Source: Gymnorhina tibicen
Taxonomy: Eukaryota > Chordata > Aves > Passeriformes > Artamidae
Length of the DNA: 64,000 nucleotides
Direction of reading: 5' to 3'
Assembly: GCA_013399875.1 (NCBI GenBank)
Contig: VXAZ01002377.1
Span: forward strand, 272,281-336,280
In this document: piece after piece, positions 52,200 to 63,695 of the stretch
Numbering within the stretch: the stretch's first letter is position 1
How the letters are laid out: every line of letters begins with the position of its first letter
The notes under the pieces: model-generated
Seen by the model: only the letters and a program-made list of their open reading frames with translations
The model's database searches: none
Told to the model about the DNA's origin: nothing
Program-made: the position numbers and the translations under genes

Positions 52200-52710
52200 C
52201 ACAGCCTCCGCTGATGAAGCCAAGGAGCCGGTGCGGGTGCTGGGCACGAACAAAACCCGCCCGCCCGCAGCGAGTCTGCGGTGAGGCACAAAAGTGCCAC
52301 GAGCACCGAACCGCCGCCCCGGTCCCGGCCCCGAAGTGTCCCCAGAGGAGGGGACCGCGCGGTGCCGGGGGAAGCCGCCCCTCCCCCACCTCATTCATTC
52401 AGTCGCGCCGGGAGCGAGGCGGCCCCGCGATCCCAAATCCCCCCAAGCCAGCCCCTCAAATCCCCCAAAGCCCCACGACCCCGCAGTCCCCCGGGCCAGC
52501 CCCGCGCTCACCCCGCTCCCGCCGCGCTCCCGCCGCCGCCTCGTCCCTCAGCCGGGGCCGCTCGCGCCGGGGCCGGGGCCTGACGTCAGCGGCGGCCGGG
52601 CAGGGGATTGGGCGGGGACGTCACACGAACATGATGTCACGCGCCGGGCGGGGCGCGGTGCCCCCTCAGGCGCTGAGGGCGGGCGGTGCCCGGCCAGGGG
52701 GGACAGCGCG
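52200..52710 (-). promoter_or_regulatory. TDH: CpG island with probable TDH promoter and first exon
   Basis: About 500 bases of dense CpG. 52581-52640 holds a palindromic CRE TGACGTCA (52581-52588), an inverted CCAAT (ATTGG, 52607-52611), a GC box GGGCGGGG (52610-52617), a CRE-like GACGTCAC (52617-52624), TGATGTCA (52632-52639) and a further GC box near 52647. On the minus strand a consensus donor GCGGG|GTGAGC lies at 52511, giving a plausible non-coding exon 1 from roughly 52.57 kb to 52512, spliced about 4.8 kb to the acceptor at 47724. No TATA box, as usual for CpG promoters. The island could also serve a divergent plus-strand transcript. An Arg/Pro-rich plus-strand frame here is a composition artefact. 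Confidence 0.6.
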
Positions 52711-53020
52711 ACATGGAACGGTTTGGGGGGCGAGGGACCTTAAAGCTCATCGCATCCCACCCCTGCCATGGGCAGGGACACCTTCCACTATCGCAGGCGG
52801 CTCCAAGCCCCGTCCAGCCTGGCCTTGGACACTTCCAGGGATCCAGGGGCAGCCACAGCTTCTCTGGGCACCCTGTGCCAGGGCCTCCCCACCCTCACAG
52901 GGAACAATTCCTTCCCAATATCCCATCTAACTCTGCCCTCTGGCAGTGGGAAGCCATTCTCCCTCTTCCTGCCACTCCATGCTCTTGTCCAAAGTCCCTC
53001 TTCATCTTTCCTGTTGGTCA
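52711..53020 (-). mobile_element. CR1 LINE 3' end abutting the CpG island
   Basis: 'catggaacggtttggggggc', 'cgcatcccacccctgccatg', 'ccaggggcagccacagcttc', 'gggaacaattccttcccaat', ending near 'ttgtccaaagtccctcttca'. Its 3' end touches the CpG island and faces the plus-oriented CR1 on the other side. Confidence 0.95.
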
Positions 53021-53063
53021 GCACTCACCGGCCAAGCTGTGGTACAGCAACACAGCGCTGGTC

Positions 53064-53500
53064 ACAGAATCCCCGAATCCCAGGATGGGTCAGGTTGGAA
53101 AGGATAACTGGAGGTTGTCTGGTGCCACCTCCCTGCTCCATCAGGGCCATCCCAGAGCACAGGACACAGGATTGTGTCCAGATAATTCCGGAATATCCCC
53201 AGTGAGGGAGACTCCACACCCTCTCTGGACAATCTGTTCAGGGCTCGGGCACTGCACAGGAAAGTTCCTCCTCATGTCCAGGTGGAACTTGCTGGGATCA
53301 GTCCCTGCCCGTTCCTCTGGTGCCATTGCTGGGCCCCTGGAGCAGAGCCTGGGCCCTGCCCTGAGCCCTCCCTGCAGACAGGGACACACAGGGCTGAGGG
53401 CCCCTCTCAGCTGGGGCTCCTCTCGAGGCTGAACAGCCCCAGCTCCCTCAGCCTTTCCTGGGCAGGGAGATGCTCCAGGCCCATCAGCATCTTCACGTCA
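53064..53500 (-). mobile_element. CR1 LINE copy, older subfamily
   Basis: 'agaatccccgaatcccagga', 'tgggtcaggttggaaaggat', 'gagggagactccacaccctc', 'tgtccaggtggaacttgctg', 'gctgaacagccccagctccc', 'catcagcatcttcacgtcac'. Over 430 bases, of a subfamily different from its neighbour. Confidence 0.92.
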
Positions 53501-54714
53501 CATAGGTACAATTGCCTCTCCTAGGCTTTAACACCTCTTGGTTTGCCTCTTGGCTGCCCAGACATCAGAGAGGGCTGTAGTACCCAAATGATCTTTCAGT
53601 TGCTAAAAATCACCTCTGAATTTCAAACTTCCTCTGCTGCCTTCACATCCTTCCAGTGCCTGTTCTACATGAAGAGCTGTTAAAACTCACTCTACCTTGC
53701 TTAGACTAGGGTTTTTAGTGTTCCCACTCTTACTGAGGTCACAGTGGCTGGGCAGGACCTGTTAGGTTTTACACTGTTTCCTAAAAGTTCGATAGAAGGC
53801 GATATCTCCCCCTTCCCTATGAAGGCCAATGTCTCGTGTATATTCCAAGTCCTAAACGGCTTCAGCCCAGCAGAATGAGCCACCTGCCTGATCTTAGGTG
53901 CAGAAACCAACATTTGTTCAGCCAAGAGGCTCTTTGTTGGGACAGGGACTATAGGAATCATCGTGTTTGTGCTCTCTGCACAGCTGAGTTGTGGCACTGT
54001 GCCTCAAAAACAGAGATACACCCTCCTATCAGCACCCACACTCACAGCTGCTCATCGAACTCCTGGGCAGCCTTTAAATTATCACAGGACAGAGCCTGGT
54101 GGCTGACTGTGTGCAGGAGATGGGCGTAGATGTTCTGAGAAGAAAACTCATCCTATCAACCCTTTTTTAAGTAGGAGGCCATGAAGGGAATAAAGTTGGT
54201 GGAGCTGCATGTCCACAGCAAGGACCCTACTGGGGTGAGGCTGCTGGAATTTACAAGGGAAATTTACGGTTTTATAGAGCTTAAAGACACAAGGGAAAAC
54301 TAAAATAGCCTTAGAAAGGGTAAATTCTCTTGATGTCACATATACTGAACTGGGATAGGATGGCACTTTCCACTGGATACATTTCTTTTTATGCTGTTTG
54401 GGAACATGGCTGGTAAATTTCTCTAGAGGACAAGAGTGCTGGAATGAGCACATCCTTCTTGAATGAAGAGAAGCTGAATGTCTGGTGGGTTATAAACCCA
54501 GGTTCAGCATTTTGGGATCTCAGCCACAGGAATGTGTCCTGTGAGGTGACGAACTCTCTGAAGAGAATGCAGTTCTGCATCTTACCATGTCCTCCAGAGC
54601 TGTTTCTGCTGAGGTTTTGGAGCTGTGCTCCTTGCTTGCAAATTCTACCCTTTCATTTTTCCTTTCTGGGGAATTATTCTTCATTTGAAGCCCCTGCAGC
54701 TCCCACTGGTAGCC
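53501..54714. other. intergenic, no gene established
   Basis: Unique sequence, or a repeat that I do not recognise, around the 98-codon frame. No splice-bounded coding exon. Confidence 0.5.
53701..53997 (-). other. unrecognised 98-codon open frame
   Basis: Starts MPQLSCAESTNTMIPIVPVP and contains KIRQVAHSAGLKPFRTWNIH. Composition is less biased than other chance frames in this window, and it lies outside recognisable CR1. A plus-strand frame of 97 codons overlaps it. I do not recognise a family, and see no promoter or splice context. It may be chance or part of an undescribed old repeat. Confidence 0.15.
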
Positions 54715-54875
54715 TGAGAGGAAAGCTGTGGCTGCCCCTGAATCCCTGGAAGTGTCCAAGGCCGGGTTGGACAGGGCTTGGAGCAGCCTGGGATAGTGGA
54801 AGATGTCCCTGCCCATGGCAGGGGGTGGAGCTGGATGAGCTTTAATTTCCCTTCCATCCCAACGCTGTATGGAGG
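54715..54875 (+). mobile_element. CR1 LINE 3' end, short
   Basis: 'agaggaaagctgtggctgcc', 'gtccaaggccgggttggaca', 'gtccctgcccatggcagggg', 'cccttccatcccaacgctgt'. Ends without terminal 8-mers. Confidence 0.93.
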
Positions 54876-55227
54876 CAACAAAGCCAAAGCTGGAAATTTC
54901 CTGGCCAAGAATCCTTCTAAAGAGGGGCCTTACTCGGCCCAAACTGCAGAAATCCAGAAACACGTCATGGTTTGGTGCAGTCCAAGCACTTAGACATGCC
55001 CGAATTCTTAGACATCCAGTAAAGCTGCATGGAGCAGGAAGTTCTTAAGGGAGCTCTTAATGAGCAACCAGGAGGGATTAGAGCCTGGAGCAGTTTGCGC
55101 AAAGTATTTGGAGGTAAATCTGATCCTGTGTCACACTTTCTAAATCTCCAAGCAGCGTCCTGGTGTGGTGGGGTTTTGCAGCCTTGGAAGCAGAGCTTGG
55201 TATGGGAATCCCACTCCTAAATCCAGG

Positions 55228-55298
55228 AGAGAATCATAGAATCTTGGAATTATCAGAGTTAAGGAAGAGAGCTTAAAGACCATCCAGGTTCTCCTGCT
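55228..55298 (-). mobile_element. CR1 3'-end remnant
   Basis: 'agagaatcatagaatcttgg', 'aattatcagagttaaggaag', 'agagcttaaagaccatccag'. About 70 bases with clear terminal 8-mers. Confidence 0.72.
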
Positions 55299-55299
55299 G

Positions 55300-56883
55300 T
55301 TTCTGGCTGAGGGAGTGGGTGACTTCTGACAGCACAAGGAGCTGCCCACAGGGGAGGCTTGTGCGTTGTTGCCCTTCTCAGGGGAGCACTGGGAGGGTGG
55401 GGATCAGTGGGATGTCCTCTAAAGGACAACGTGACAAGCAGAATTCCCCGTTTGATGGACCATTGATTTGATGGACCACAGCAACTTTTCAGACAGAAGC
55501 TGATCGAATCCTCCTTTCCCTAAACTGATCCTGACCAGTCTTCTCATTCCCAGCAGCATTTGTACAAAGAGCTTCCAGATCCTTCTCCTCTGGATTCCTT
55601 CTGCTGAGCTGTACCTCCAAGCAAACAACGTTATTACTTTTTTTTTCCCCCCTTGTTCCAAACACATCTATTTTTCACAACCACAAACATTAACTCTCTG
55701 AGCAATCTTGAAGAACAAAGGCTTTGAGATAAGATTATCTTGCCACAGAGGTGTTTATAAGCCTTTTTTTTTTGCCCCATTCTCTCCTGCGTATGAGTTC
55801 CACCCCTTGGCAGGCAGGTTGGGATTGTTATGTAACGGCTTAGCTACGTGTAATTAGAGGGCACAAAATTATAGATGGAGATGGATTATTATCCAGTATG
55901 GATGGCACAAACTTACCTGAGTTTCTAAAGCACAGGGGTGAGTTTGTGGAGGAGAAAAACATTAATGAGGAGTGACTGTAAATATCCTGAATGTGCAGCG
56001 GCAGTGTCTGGTTCTGAAAGTCCTTCAGCTGTAGATCCCAGAGTGTGTGAGAGCGCTGTGGGGGAAGAGCTGCTGCTGGAAACAAAGGAGCAGGATTAGG
56101 AGGATCTTGCCTTGATTTGCTGGGCTTGCTTGTATGTGCTGAAATGGGTTCCCTGAGTGATGAACAATTCCTGCCTCAGCCCAGCAAGGAGCAGAGGAGG
56201 AGCTCAGAGAGCTCAGCAAACGAACCACTCTCTATAAAAATGCTGTTTTTCAAGCAGAGCATTGAGCCATGAGGGAGCCAAGTGCAGTGATTGTATTTGT
56301 GCAGCACGGGTCATTTCTGTTTGCTGGACCCGCTTGATTGTTATTCACACAATGGAGTCATTTTCATGTGGTGTTGAGCTTATCAGCCTCTATTTTAAAA
56401 ATTACTTGTGCTTGAGTCATGTTTACCCTCCCTCTGAGCAGTACCTTGTATTTGAAGGTGCTGCTGAAGGTAAACCAACCTCCTCCTTTGACACGGAGTT
56501 CTCATTTAAACACGTTTTTTGAAACGCTGCCTATCTTTTCTGAAGTCTGTTGAATTTCACGGTGTTCTGCAGATAATGGTCTTTCCATCTCACTTAATTT
56601 CTGCCCGTAAACAGGTCCTAAACTGTTCACAGTGGGAAAGAGAGGAGATAAAACCCCTTCCAGCTTTCGTTTTTTCATCTTCCTCCATGTAGAAAGGCGA
56701 ACATCCAATATTTTATGTATTCCTGAGGGGCCCTCTTCCTTCTTTGTCCCTGTCTGCTTCCAGGCCACACAGGAAAGGTGGCAGCAGATAATTCCTGGAT
56801 CAGATCCCTCACTTGAGCAAACCTAGAGAGCTCCACTGAGCTCCACTCACCTGAGAAGGGCAGGGACCCACCACAGTTCTTAG
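55300..56883. other. intergenic, no gene seen
   Basis: About 1.6 kb of unique AT-rich sequence without recognisable coding exon or repeat, other than short T-runs at about 55640 and 55765. Confidence 0.55.
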
Positions 56884-57195
56884 ATCATGGAATGGTTTGG
56901 GTGGGAAGGGACCTTAAAGCTCATCTTGTTCCACCCCTTCCACGGGCTGGGACACCTTCCACTATCCCAGGCTGCTCCAAGCCCTGTCCAGCCTGGCCTT
57001 GGACACTTGCAGGGATCCAGGGGCAGCCACAGCTTCTCTGGGAAGCCAGGGCCTCACCACCCTCACAGGGAACAATTCCTTCCATATATCTCACCTAAAT
57101 TTCTCCTCTTTCAGTTTGACCCCATTACTCCTTGTCTTATCACTACAGTTCCTGAAGGAGAATCCCTCTCCAGCTTCCCCACTGCAAGGAGGGCC
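56884..57195 (-). mobile_element. CR1 LINE 3' end
   Basis: 'gatcatggaatggtttgggt', 'ccaggggcagccacagcttc' (with a 14-base deletion right after, at 57041), 'gggaacaattccttccatat', ending in 'aatccctctccagcttcccc'. Confidence 0.95.
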
Positions 57196-58311
57196 TGCAA
57201 ATCCAGTTTGTATTCCTAGGATTTTTCTGCAAGCTTTTGCCACTGCCCAGAGACAGCTTGGTAAGGAAGTGGAATTTTGCCTGGATTTTATGTGGCTCTC
57301 TGTCCCTCACACCCGAGCAAAGTGTCAGTTCCTGACAGAACCTCCTGCCGTGTCCACATGTGCCACACCAGCCACAAAGAGTCACCAGGGAGGGACACTG
57401 AGCTCGGCCTCGGTGACAGCTCAGCCACACAGGATGTGAAAGGACGAAACATCTTCTCCCTGTGGTGCTGAACCGGTTTGACCCTGACGCTCGTCACGCC
57501 CAGCAGATGTGACACGGGCTGTGCCCGGGCACAGGGAGGTGTCACATCGTGTTGGCAGCACAGGACAACCCCACACTGATCACAGTCAGGTCTCATCTTC
57601 CCTCTGTGAGTGAAAGCGTTGCTTTTGCACCCAAACGTGTGTCACACTGCATTGCTGCCTCCTCGGAGAAGGAAAAAAGAGAAGATTTTATTTAGAAGTC
57701 ACTCTTTTTAATTAAAAGAATGAGCTTGATGATCTTTGGGTCATTGGCAAATCAGATTTGCCTTGGCTTTTTTCTTTTTCTTTTTAATGAGGGGTGAAAG
57801 CCCTGTGTGAGCCAAGATGCCTTGTTTTTAAACACATCCTCCTGGCATCATTCCCCTCCCTGTGAGCTCCTGCAAAGGGAAAACACAGGTGTTCCCCCTC
57901 CAGGCAGGCTGGGAAGGAGGGAAGTCTTTGCCTGTGGCATCCTCCACCTGGCTGTTCTGCTCTGGGTGTGAGATCCCTGCCTGAAAGGAGCCTCTGCAGC
58001 TGGTTTGACTCCTACTGGGTGCTCACAGCTCAGGGGCAGCAGTGGCTGCAGCCACACTTCCCTGTGCAGAGGGACCTTATGGCATCTTGCACCGTAATGG
58101 ACCAGGATCAAACCCTCAGTGCCCCCCAGATGCTTCTGTGCTGCTGCTTTCTTAAAATTAACATTTTTTTTATGGCCGTGAGACAGCAATCCTGCAAGGA
58201 CCATCCCTCAGGAGACACCCCAGTGCTGCTCATGCACTGGGAGATAAAGGATCTGGTTTTTTCCTTTATATCCATGATTTTAATTTCCACGCTCATGGTG
58301 ACTGGTTTTAC
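57196..58311. other. intergenic, no gene seen
   Basis: Unique sequence. CpG-bearing text at about 57400-57560 is not dense enough to call an island. No coding exon recognised. Confidence 0.5.
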
Positions 58312-58405
58312 AATCACAGAATCACTGAGGTTGGGAAAGACCTTCAAGATCACTGAGTCCAACCTGTGGCCAATCCCCAGCTTGTCAATGAGAGCAGGGC
58401 ACATC
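58312..58405 (-). mobile_element. CR1 3'-end remnant, older subfamily
   Basis: 'aatcacagaatcactgaggt', 'tgggaaagaccttcaagatc', 'actgagtccaacctgtggcc'. About 90 bases of the '..caagatcatcgagtccaacc..' type. Confidence 0.85.
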
Positions 58406-59325
58406 CAGGTGTTAAAGAGAAATGGAACACAATTAAGGACAGTCTGCAGAAACAAGAATTATCCAAAGAAAAGGGAAAAGGGGAAGAAAACAGACCTGTG
58501 AAGAGCAGAAGTGGCTGAAGGGAACAAGAGGCCAATCTTACAGCATGAAGCACCATCATCACAACAAGAAAAACCTCCAAATAAATTGATCTTGAAGGCG
58601 TGTGCTCCAACAGTAGCGAGGTTAGTCCTTAGGACAAACCTTTAGCTGTAAGGAAGTCCTGGAAAAGATCACTTGGGGAGGGGGAAGTTTGTGTTGCTGA
58701 GAGATTTAAGAGCAGGTTAGGTAAGAACCATCAGCAGAGATGGGAGTTCAGTGGGTCCTGTCTCAGGGCAGAGAGAGGCTCACAAACCTCCTCTCTTCAT
58801 GTTTAGTACCTGAATCTCTCCCCTTTGCTTGCTGCCTCTCCAATACAGACGTAAAATAGCGAGTTGTTTATCCTGGGAATGTACAAAAAGTCACTGATAA
58901 AAGTTCTGAGGGTTACACAGTCCTCAAGAAGCCCCAGCCTGCAGTGCAACCAGCCAGGAGGAATTCCTAGACCCCAGCCAGATACATTGTTATTTTGGGG
59001 AAGGAAAAAGCTTCCTTTGTTCCCGGAAGGCTTTCCTATATTACCCACTCTTCCACTGCCTTGCAGCCTCACAATGGACGAAGGATACCTCACAAATATA
59101 ACAATGATCTGAGACCAGTGAGGAAAAGGAGGGATTTTTCAGGAAAAAATCAGGCCCTGGGTCTTAACCCTTTGTGAACATCTGCTTGCAGAGAGGCCCT
59201 GATGCTGCTAAAGAAAACACAGCAGTTGTCACTTGCCCTTAAGCAGGGATTTCACACCTCGGAGTGGATGCACCAAGCTCACAAGGGGCTGTGCTATAAT
59301 TTAAAATGACTTCCACTTCTCTTTT

Positions 59326-59440
59326 GCTGACAAGGCCAGGTTGGACGGGCTCTGAGCAACCAGGAAGGTGTCCCTGCCCATGGGCTGGAACTGGATGAGC
59401 TTTAAGGTCCTTCCGACCCAAACCAGTCTGTGATGATTTC
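59326..59440 (+). mobile_element. CR1 3'-end remnant
   Basis: 'gacaaggccaggttggacgg', 'gctctgagcaaccaggaagg', 'tgtccctgcccatgggctgg', 'aactggatgagctttaaggt', ending 'ccagtctgtgatga'. Confidence 0.9.
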
Positions 59441-60457
59441 CCAGTTTTCCAGCGGAGCTCCTACAACACTTTGGGAAAACCATGTGGAAGTCTCTGAGCA
59501 GAAACAACCCAAGGAATCTTTCTGCCCTTCACAGCTCAGTCATAAAGGCCGAAAACCTTCACCCCGTAACAGAAACAAAGGCAGAAGGGAAATGTTACAA
59601 ACCCTCAGCAGCTGCTTTTGCAGAACTGGATTCACTAACGGTGTCTGGAGTGTAAACAGAATCCATTTTTCCTCCTTCTTTACTGGCCCTGACAGCACAA
59701 GTTTCCACACAGGGATTCATTTCAAGCAGGCTGTGGAAAGAAGATGCATAATTAGTGCAGCTAATGACAAGGATGAGTTACCAGGCTGAACAGAAGCAGC
59801 ACATCAAACACTCTCAGGCCAGGAGGAGAGAATTTGCTCACTGCAAGCCTTCCCTTCCCAGTAAATCATGGCCTGCTTCCCCAAAGGTCTGTGTCCTTCT
59901 GAACAACACAAACCCGTGTGGAAACCAGCTCATTCAGGGCTCTGAGGTGAGCACATGTTGCAAAATGAGGGTTAAGGAATGTACTCTGTGAAAACCAAAC
60001 CATTTAAAAATCCAGACAAAGCCTCACACCAAGTTTACCGCACACCACAAAGAACAGTGGAAGACACCGCCCTCCTTTGGAATTGGACTTCAGTGATCCT
60101 TGTGGGACATTCTGTGATTCACCTCCGTCTGCCCAAGGAAACCTGTAGAACACCAGGAATCAGCCTTGAGACACTGAACACTGAGAGAAGAGTTCACTGG
60201 GAAATGGAGGTGCCATTCATCAGTCATTGTCTGCCAGGAACAAGGTGGAGAAGGAAAACCCTGTGATCAGCGAAAAACCCCTTTCCCAGCTCTCATTACT
60301 GAGCACATTTCTTAATGAGACTTTGGAGAATAAATGGTTTATGAAGAGGACTCAGGCTTCATCTGATAACGTCACACAGAGCTTCCCTGCCAGGGGCTCA
60401 GTCCCTGTGAAATGTGGGACTTGGCAGATGTGGGAATAGAGACACAGATCTACAGGG

Positions 60458-60775
60458 AATCACAGAATAACAGGATGGTTTGGGTTTGAAGAGACCTTAA
60501 AACCCATCCGGTTCCACCCCTTGCCATGGGCAGGACACCTTCCACTATCCCAGCCCTGTCCAACCTTGCCTTGGACACTCCCAGGGATCCAGGGGCAGCC
60601 ACAGCTTCTCTGGGCAGCCTGTGCCAGGGCCTCACCACCTCACAGCCAAGACCTTCCCCCCAGTATCTCATCTAAATCTCACTTCTTTCCTTTTAGGGCC
60701 ATTTCCTCTTGTCCTATCTCTCTGCGCCCCTGTGAAAGTCCCTCTCCAGCCTTCTGTGGAGCCCCCTTCAGGTAC
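60458..60775 (-). mobile_element. CR1 LINE 3' end
   Basis: 'ggaatcacagaataacagga', 'caccccttgccatgggcagg', 'ccaggggcagccacagcttc', 'ctctccagccttctgtggag'. Moderately diverged. Confidence 0.94.
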
Positions 60776-61454
60776 TAGAAGTCTGTAATTCCTAATTTTC
60801 CAGGAAACCACTGGATTTCATTGGGCTTGAAGAGTGTAATGACCCAACCTGAGAAAAGCTTGCTGAAAACATATCCCTGCATTCCATGAACTCTGCGAGG
60901 TCTCACAGGCCTAAACCTCTCATCCCCCAAGTGCTTTGTTCAATTAACCTCAAAACTCACACTAAAATAAAGCTGACTTTTGCTTTCCCTCGAGGGGAAC
61001 TTCGGGGCAGAGAAGTTGAGATGCATTTAAAATGAAATCAAAACTGGCCACCTCTGCAGAACAGAGCTGCTACCACAGCTGTAAAGTCATTTATCAACTG
61101 CTGGGAGCTTCCAGGAGCAGGCAGCACCTTTCCCACAGCCTCCCCAGCCTCTCCCAGCTGTGCAGGAGCGGAGCAGCCACAGCAGGACTGAAAAATCAGC
61201 TTAAGAATTCCTTGCCTTTGCTGGAGGGGAATAAAGCATCGTGTTACAAGCCAGGGAGGGGCAAAGGCTTTGGAGAATTCCATTTTCCATCCAGTGTTAC
61301 TAGATAATCGCTGTGGTTTAGCGTGGTGAAGCTACAGACTTTGCTCTTGAAGTTTGATACTCCTCTGCTTGAAATAAAGGCAGGTTATTTACTCCTCACA
61401 CGACATTTCTCAGGCAGTGGATGCTGGGGGTCAAGTTTTCTGGATCTTTCTTCA
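60776..61454. other. intergenic, no gene seen
   Basis: Unique sequence with no recognisable coding exon or repeat. Confidence 0.5.
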
Positions 61455-61690
61455 TTTCATGGAATCATTAAGGTTGGAAAAGCCCCTTGAGACCATCGAG
61501 TCCAACCTGTGCCCAATCCCCACCTTGTCACCTGGACCAGAGCGCTGAGTGCCACATCCAGTTGTTCCTTGGACACCTTGAGGGACAGGGACTTCAAACC
61601 TCCCTGGGCAGCCCCTTCCAATGCCTGGCCACCCTTTCCGGGAAGAAATTCTTCCTGAATTTACAGGGGAGTGCCCTGTAGGACAGGTGA
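61455..61690 (-). mobile_element. CR1 LINE 3' end, older subfamily
   Basis: 'catggaatcattaaggttgg', 'gagaccatcgagtccaacct', 'gctgagtgccacatccagtt', 'ctgggcagccccttccaatg', 'gggaagaaattcttcctgaa'. Same subfamily type as the copy at 1034-1485. Confidence 0.94.
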
Positions 61691-62041
61691 GAGAGCTGGA
61701 ATTATATTTTAATAAATTTTTCTGTCATATTCCTGCAGACCGAAGCGTAATTGACATTTTTCCACTCCTCACACTGGCAATATGAGGGCTGTTGGAATGG
61801 GCAAGCCTCCTGCCTTCAGCTCCTGATTTATCCACAGCTTTTTGTTGGAGCAGGATATAAACATATATCAGCATCTGCTTTAGCTGAAAACCAGAGCTTG
61901 CCAACTCACGCGGGCTGGGAATTTTCCACCCGCAAAAAGAGCAATCTCAGCAAAGAGAAAATTGTCCTTGGGGATAAAAAGGGGATTTTGCCTAAATAAT
62001 TCCGTCTTAAATCCAAATCAGAAATGGTTGGAGTCTGGGAA

Positions 62042-62148
62042 ATCCCTGGAATCCTGGAGTGGTTTGGGTTGGGAAGGATCTTAAAGCTCATCTCATTCCA
62101 CCTCCCTGGGCAGGGACACCTCCCACCAGCCCAGGCTGCTCTGGTCCC
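62042..62148 (-). mobile_element. CR1 3'-end remnant
   Basis: 'tggaatcctggagtggtttg', 'ggttgggaaggatcttaaag', 'ccctgggcagggacacctcc', 'caccagcccaggctgctctg'. About 100 bases. Confidence 0.92.
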
Positions 62149-63432
62149 ATTCCCTACATTCTCTCCTTTAATATCCACAGATTATGGATGCTGGAGACCA
62201 AGCAGGGAGGTGCTGGTGCCTTTGCTCTGACCACCCTGATCCTCCTTACACACCTGCATGAAGCCAGCTCAGCTCAGTGTCCCCTGGAAGCTCTTGGGAA
62301 GGAGCCCAGAGCATGAAACTGTGACACGTAAAGTATCCCAGGCCCCTCTGAGCACACAGCTCAGTGAGCTGGAACCTTTAGCTCAGCAGCCCAAAAAGGA
62401 ATCCTGAAATATTAAAATGCTTTTGTTAAAGGCACAGGAAACAGAGCGGCTTAACTAAATCAAGGAGAAAAAAATGTCACACGCAAAAAAAATAAATATA
62501 TTTGGGTCATCATTTTCATTCAGGACAAAGATGAACATTAAAGCAATTTCCTGAGAGGGGAAAACCTTTCCCAGAGCTCTGCTAAGCAAAATCCAGCTCT
62601 GCAGTGCACACACACAGATCTCCCCGGCCTTGGAGATCAGAGGCAGAGCCAACCACATCTGACAGCGATTAATCACATCCCTCCCGCCCGGCTGGGCAGG
62701 ATGTGGGCACAGCTTCGGGCCAGGAGGAGACCCTACAAAAACCCCCGTGCCCTGAGATGCACCTGGACAAAGGGGAAACACACTCGGCTTTCACCGGTTT
62801 CAAATGCAGGAATAGTTTTTCTGTCAAGCCTGCCCAAATAAAATCCCTGGCATTTGTTGTGGATCTGGTATTCGAGTCAGTTCAGGGTTGGGGCAGAGAC
62901 TGAATTTTTTAAATTTTTTTTTTTTTTTTTTAGTTTTAGTTTTTTCCCTCTTAAAAAGTGCTGAATGAAATTGTTCAGAGGGCAAACAAAGCGGGACTGG
63001 TCATTATTCCCAAGGATTCCAGACACTAACAAATGGCCAGTTATTAAAAGCTCAGTTTGCAGAGTGTGGAAATCTTGGAAAATCATGGTATTACAGGAGC
63101 TGCAGAGGGGAAAATCCTTTGCTGGCTGGGGAAGCTGAGAGCTCTCGAGTGCCTAATTGAGTTTGAAAGGCCTGTTAAGTACCATTGACCAGAGCAGATG
63201 TCTCTCTTGGAAAGAGCGAGAGCTCCAGGAGGAAAAGAAACACAAAGAACCCTCTTGTTCCACTGCAGGGCCTGAAAAAAACCGAATTTAAGGTCCCCGG
63301 GGAGGCAAAGCTGTGGAGCATCAGCAGAATTGATCCATCTGCTACAGACTGAACAGGAGCTTCCAAAAACGGGTCAAATTAGGGGTCATTGAATCCCTGT
63401 GGTGTCTCAAAGCCACCAGCAGCCAGGTTGGA
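62149..63432. other. intergenic, no gene seen
   Basis: Unique sequence with a T-run at 62914-62931. No MTMR9-like or other coding exon was recognised. Confidence 0.5.
62914..62931 (+). repeat. T homopolymer
   Basis: A run of about 18 T in an A/T-rich stretch beginning tgaattttttaaattttt. Read on the minus strand it is an A-run, but no retrogene body with a poly(A) signal precedes it. Confidence 0.85.
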
Positions 63433-63695
63433 CTACATGGAATCAGGCAAGGGTTTGGGTCGGACAGGACCTTAAGGATCATCCAGTGCCACCCCCTGCC
63501 ACGGGCAGGGACACCTTCCACCATCCCAGGCTGCTCCAAGCCCTGTCCAACCTGGCCTTGGACACTTCCAGGGACCCAGGGGCAGCCACAGCTTCTCTGG
63601 GAAACCTGTGCCAGGGCCTCCCCACCCTCACAGGGAAGGATTTCTTACAGGGAAATGATTTCCACGGTCCTTTCCAACCTTACCCATCCTTAGAT
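63433..63695 (-). mobile_element. CR1 LINE 3' end
   Basis: 'acatggaatcaggcaagggt', 'ccctgccacgggcagggaca', 'ggcagccacagcttctctgg', 'ctgtgccagggcctccccac', ending in 'cttaccca..' text from the tail of another copy or a small rearrangement near 63660. Confidence 0.93.

Noticed and set aside
52214..53432. Plus-strand open frames of 238 and 248 codons over the CpG island and CR1
   Set aside because: The first is Arg/Pro-rich translation of CpG DNA and the second is mostly CR1 3' sequence. Neither has splice or domain support.
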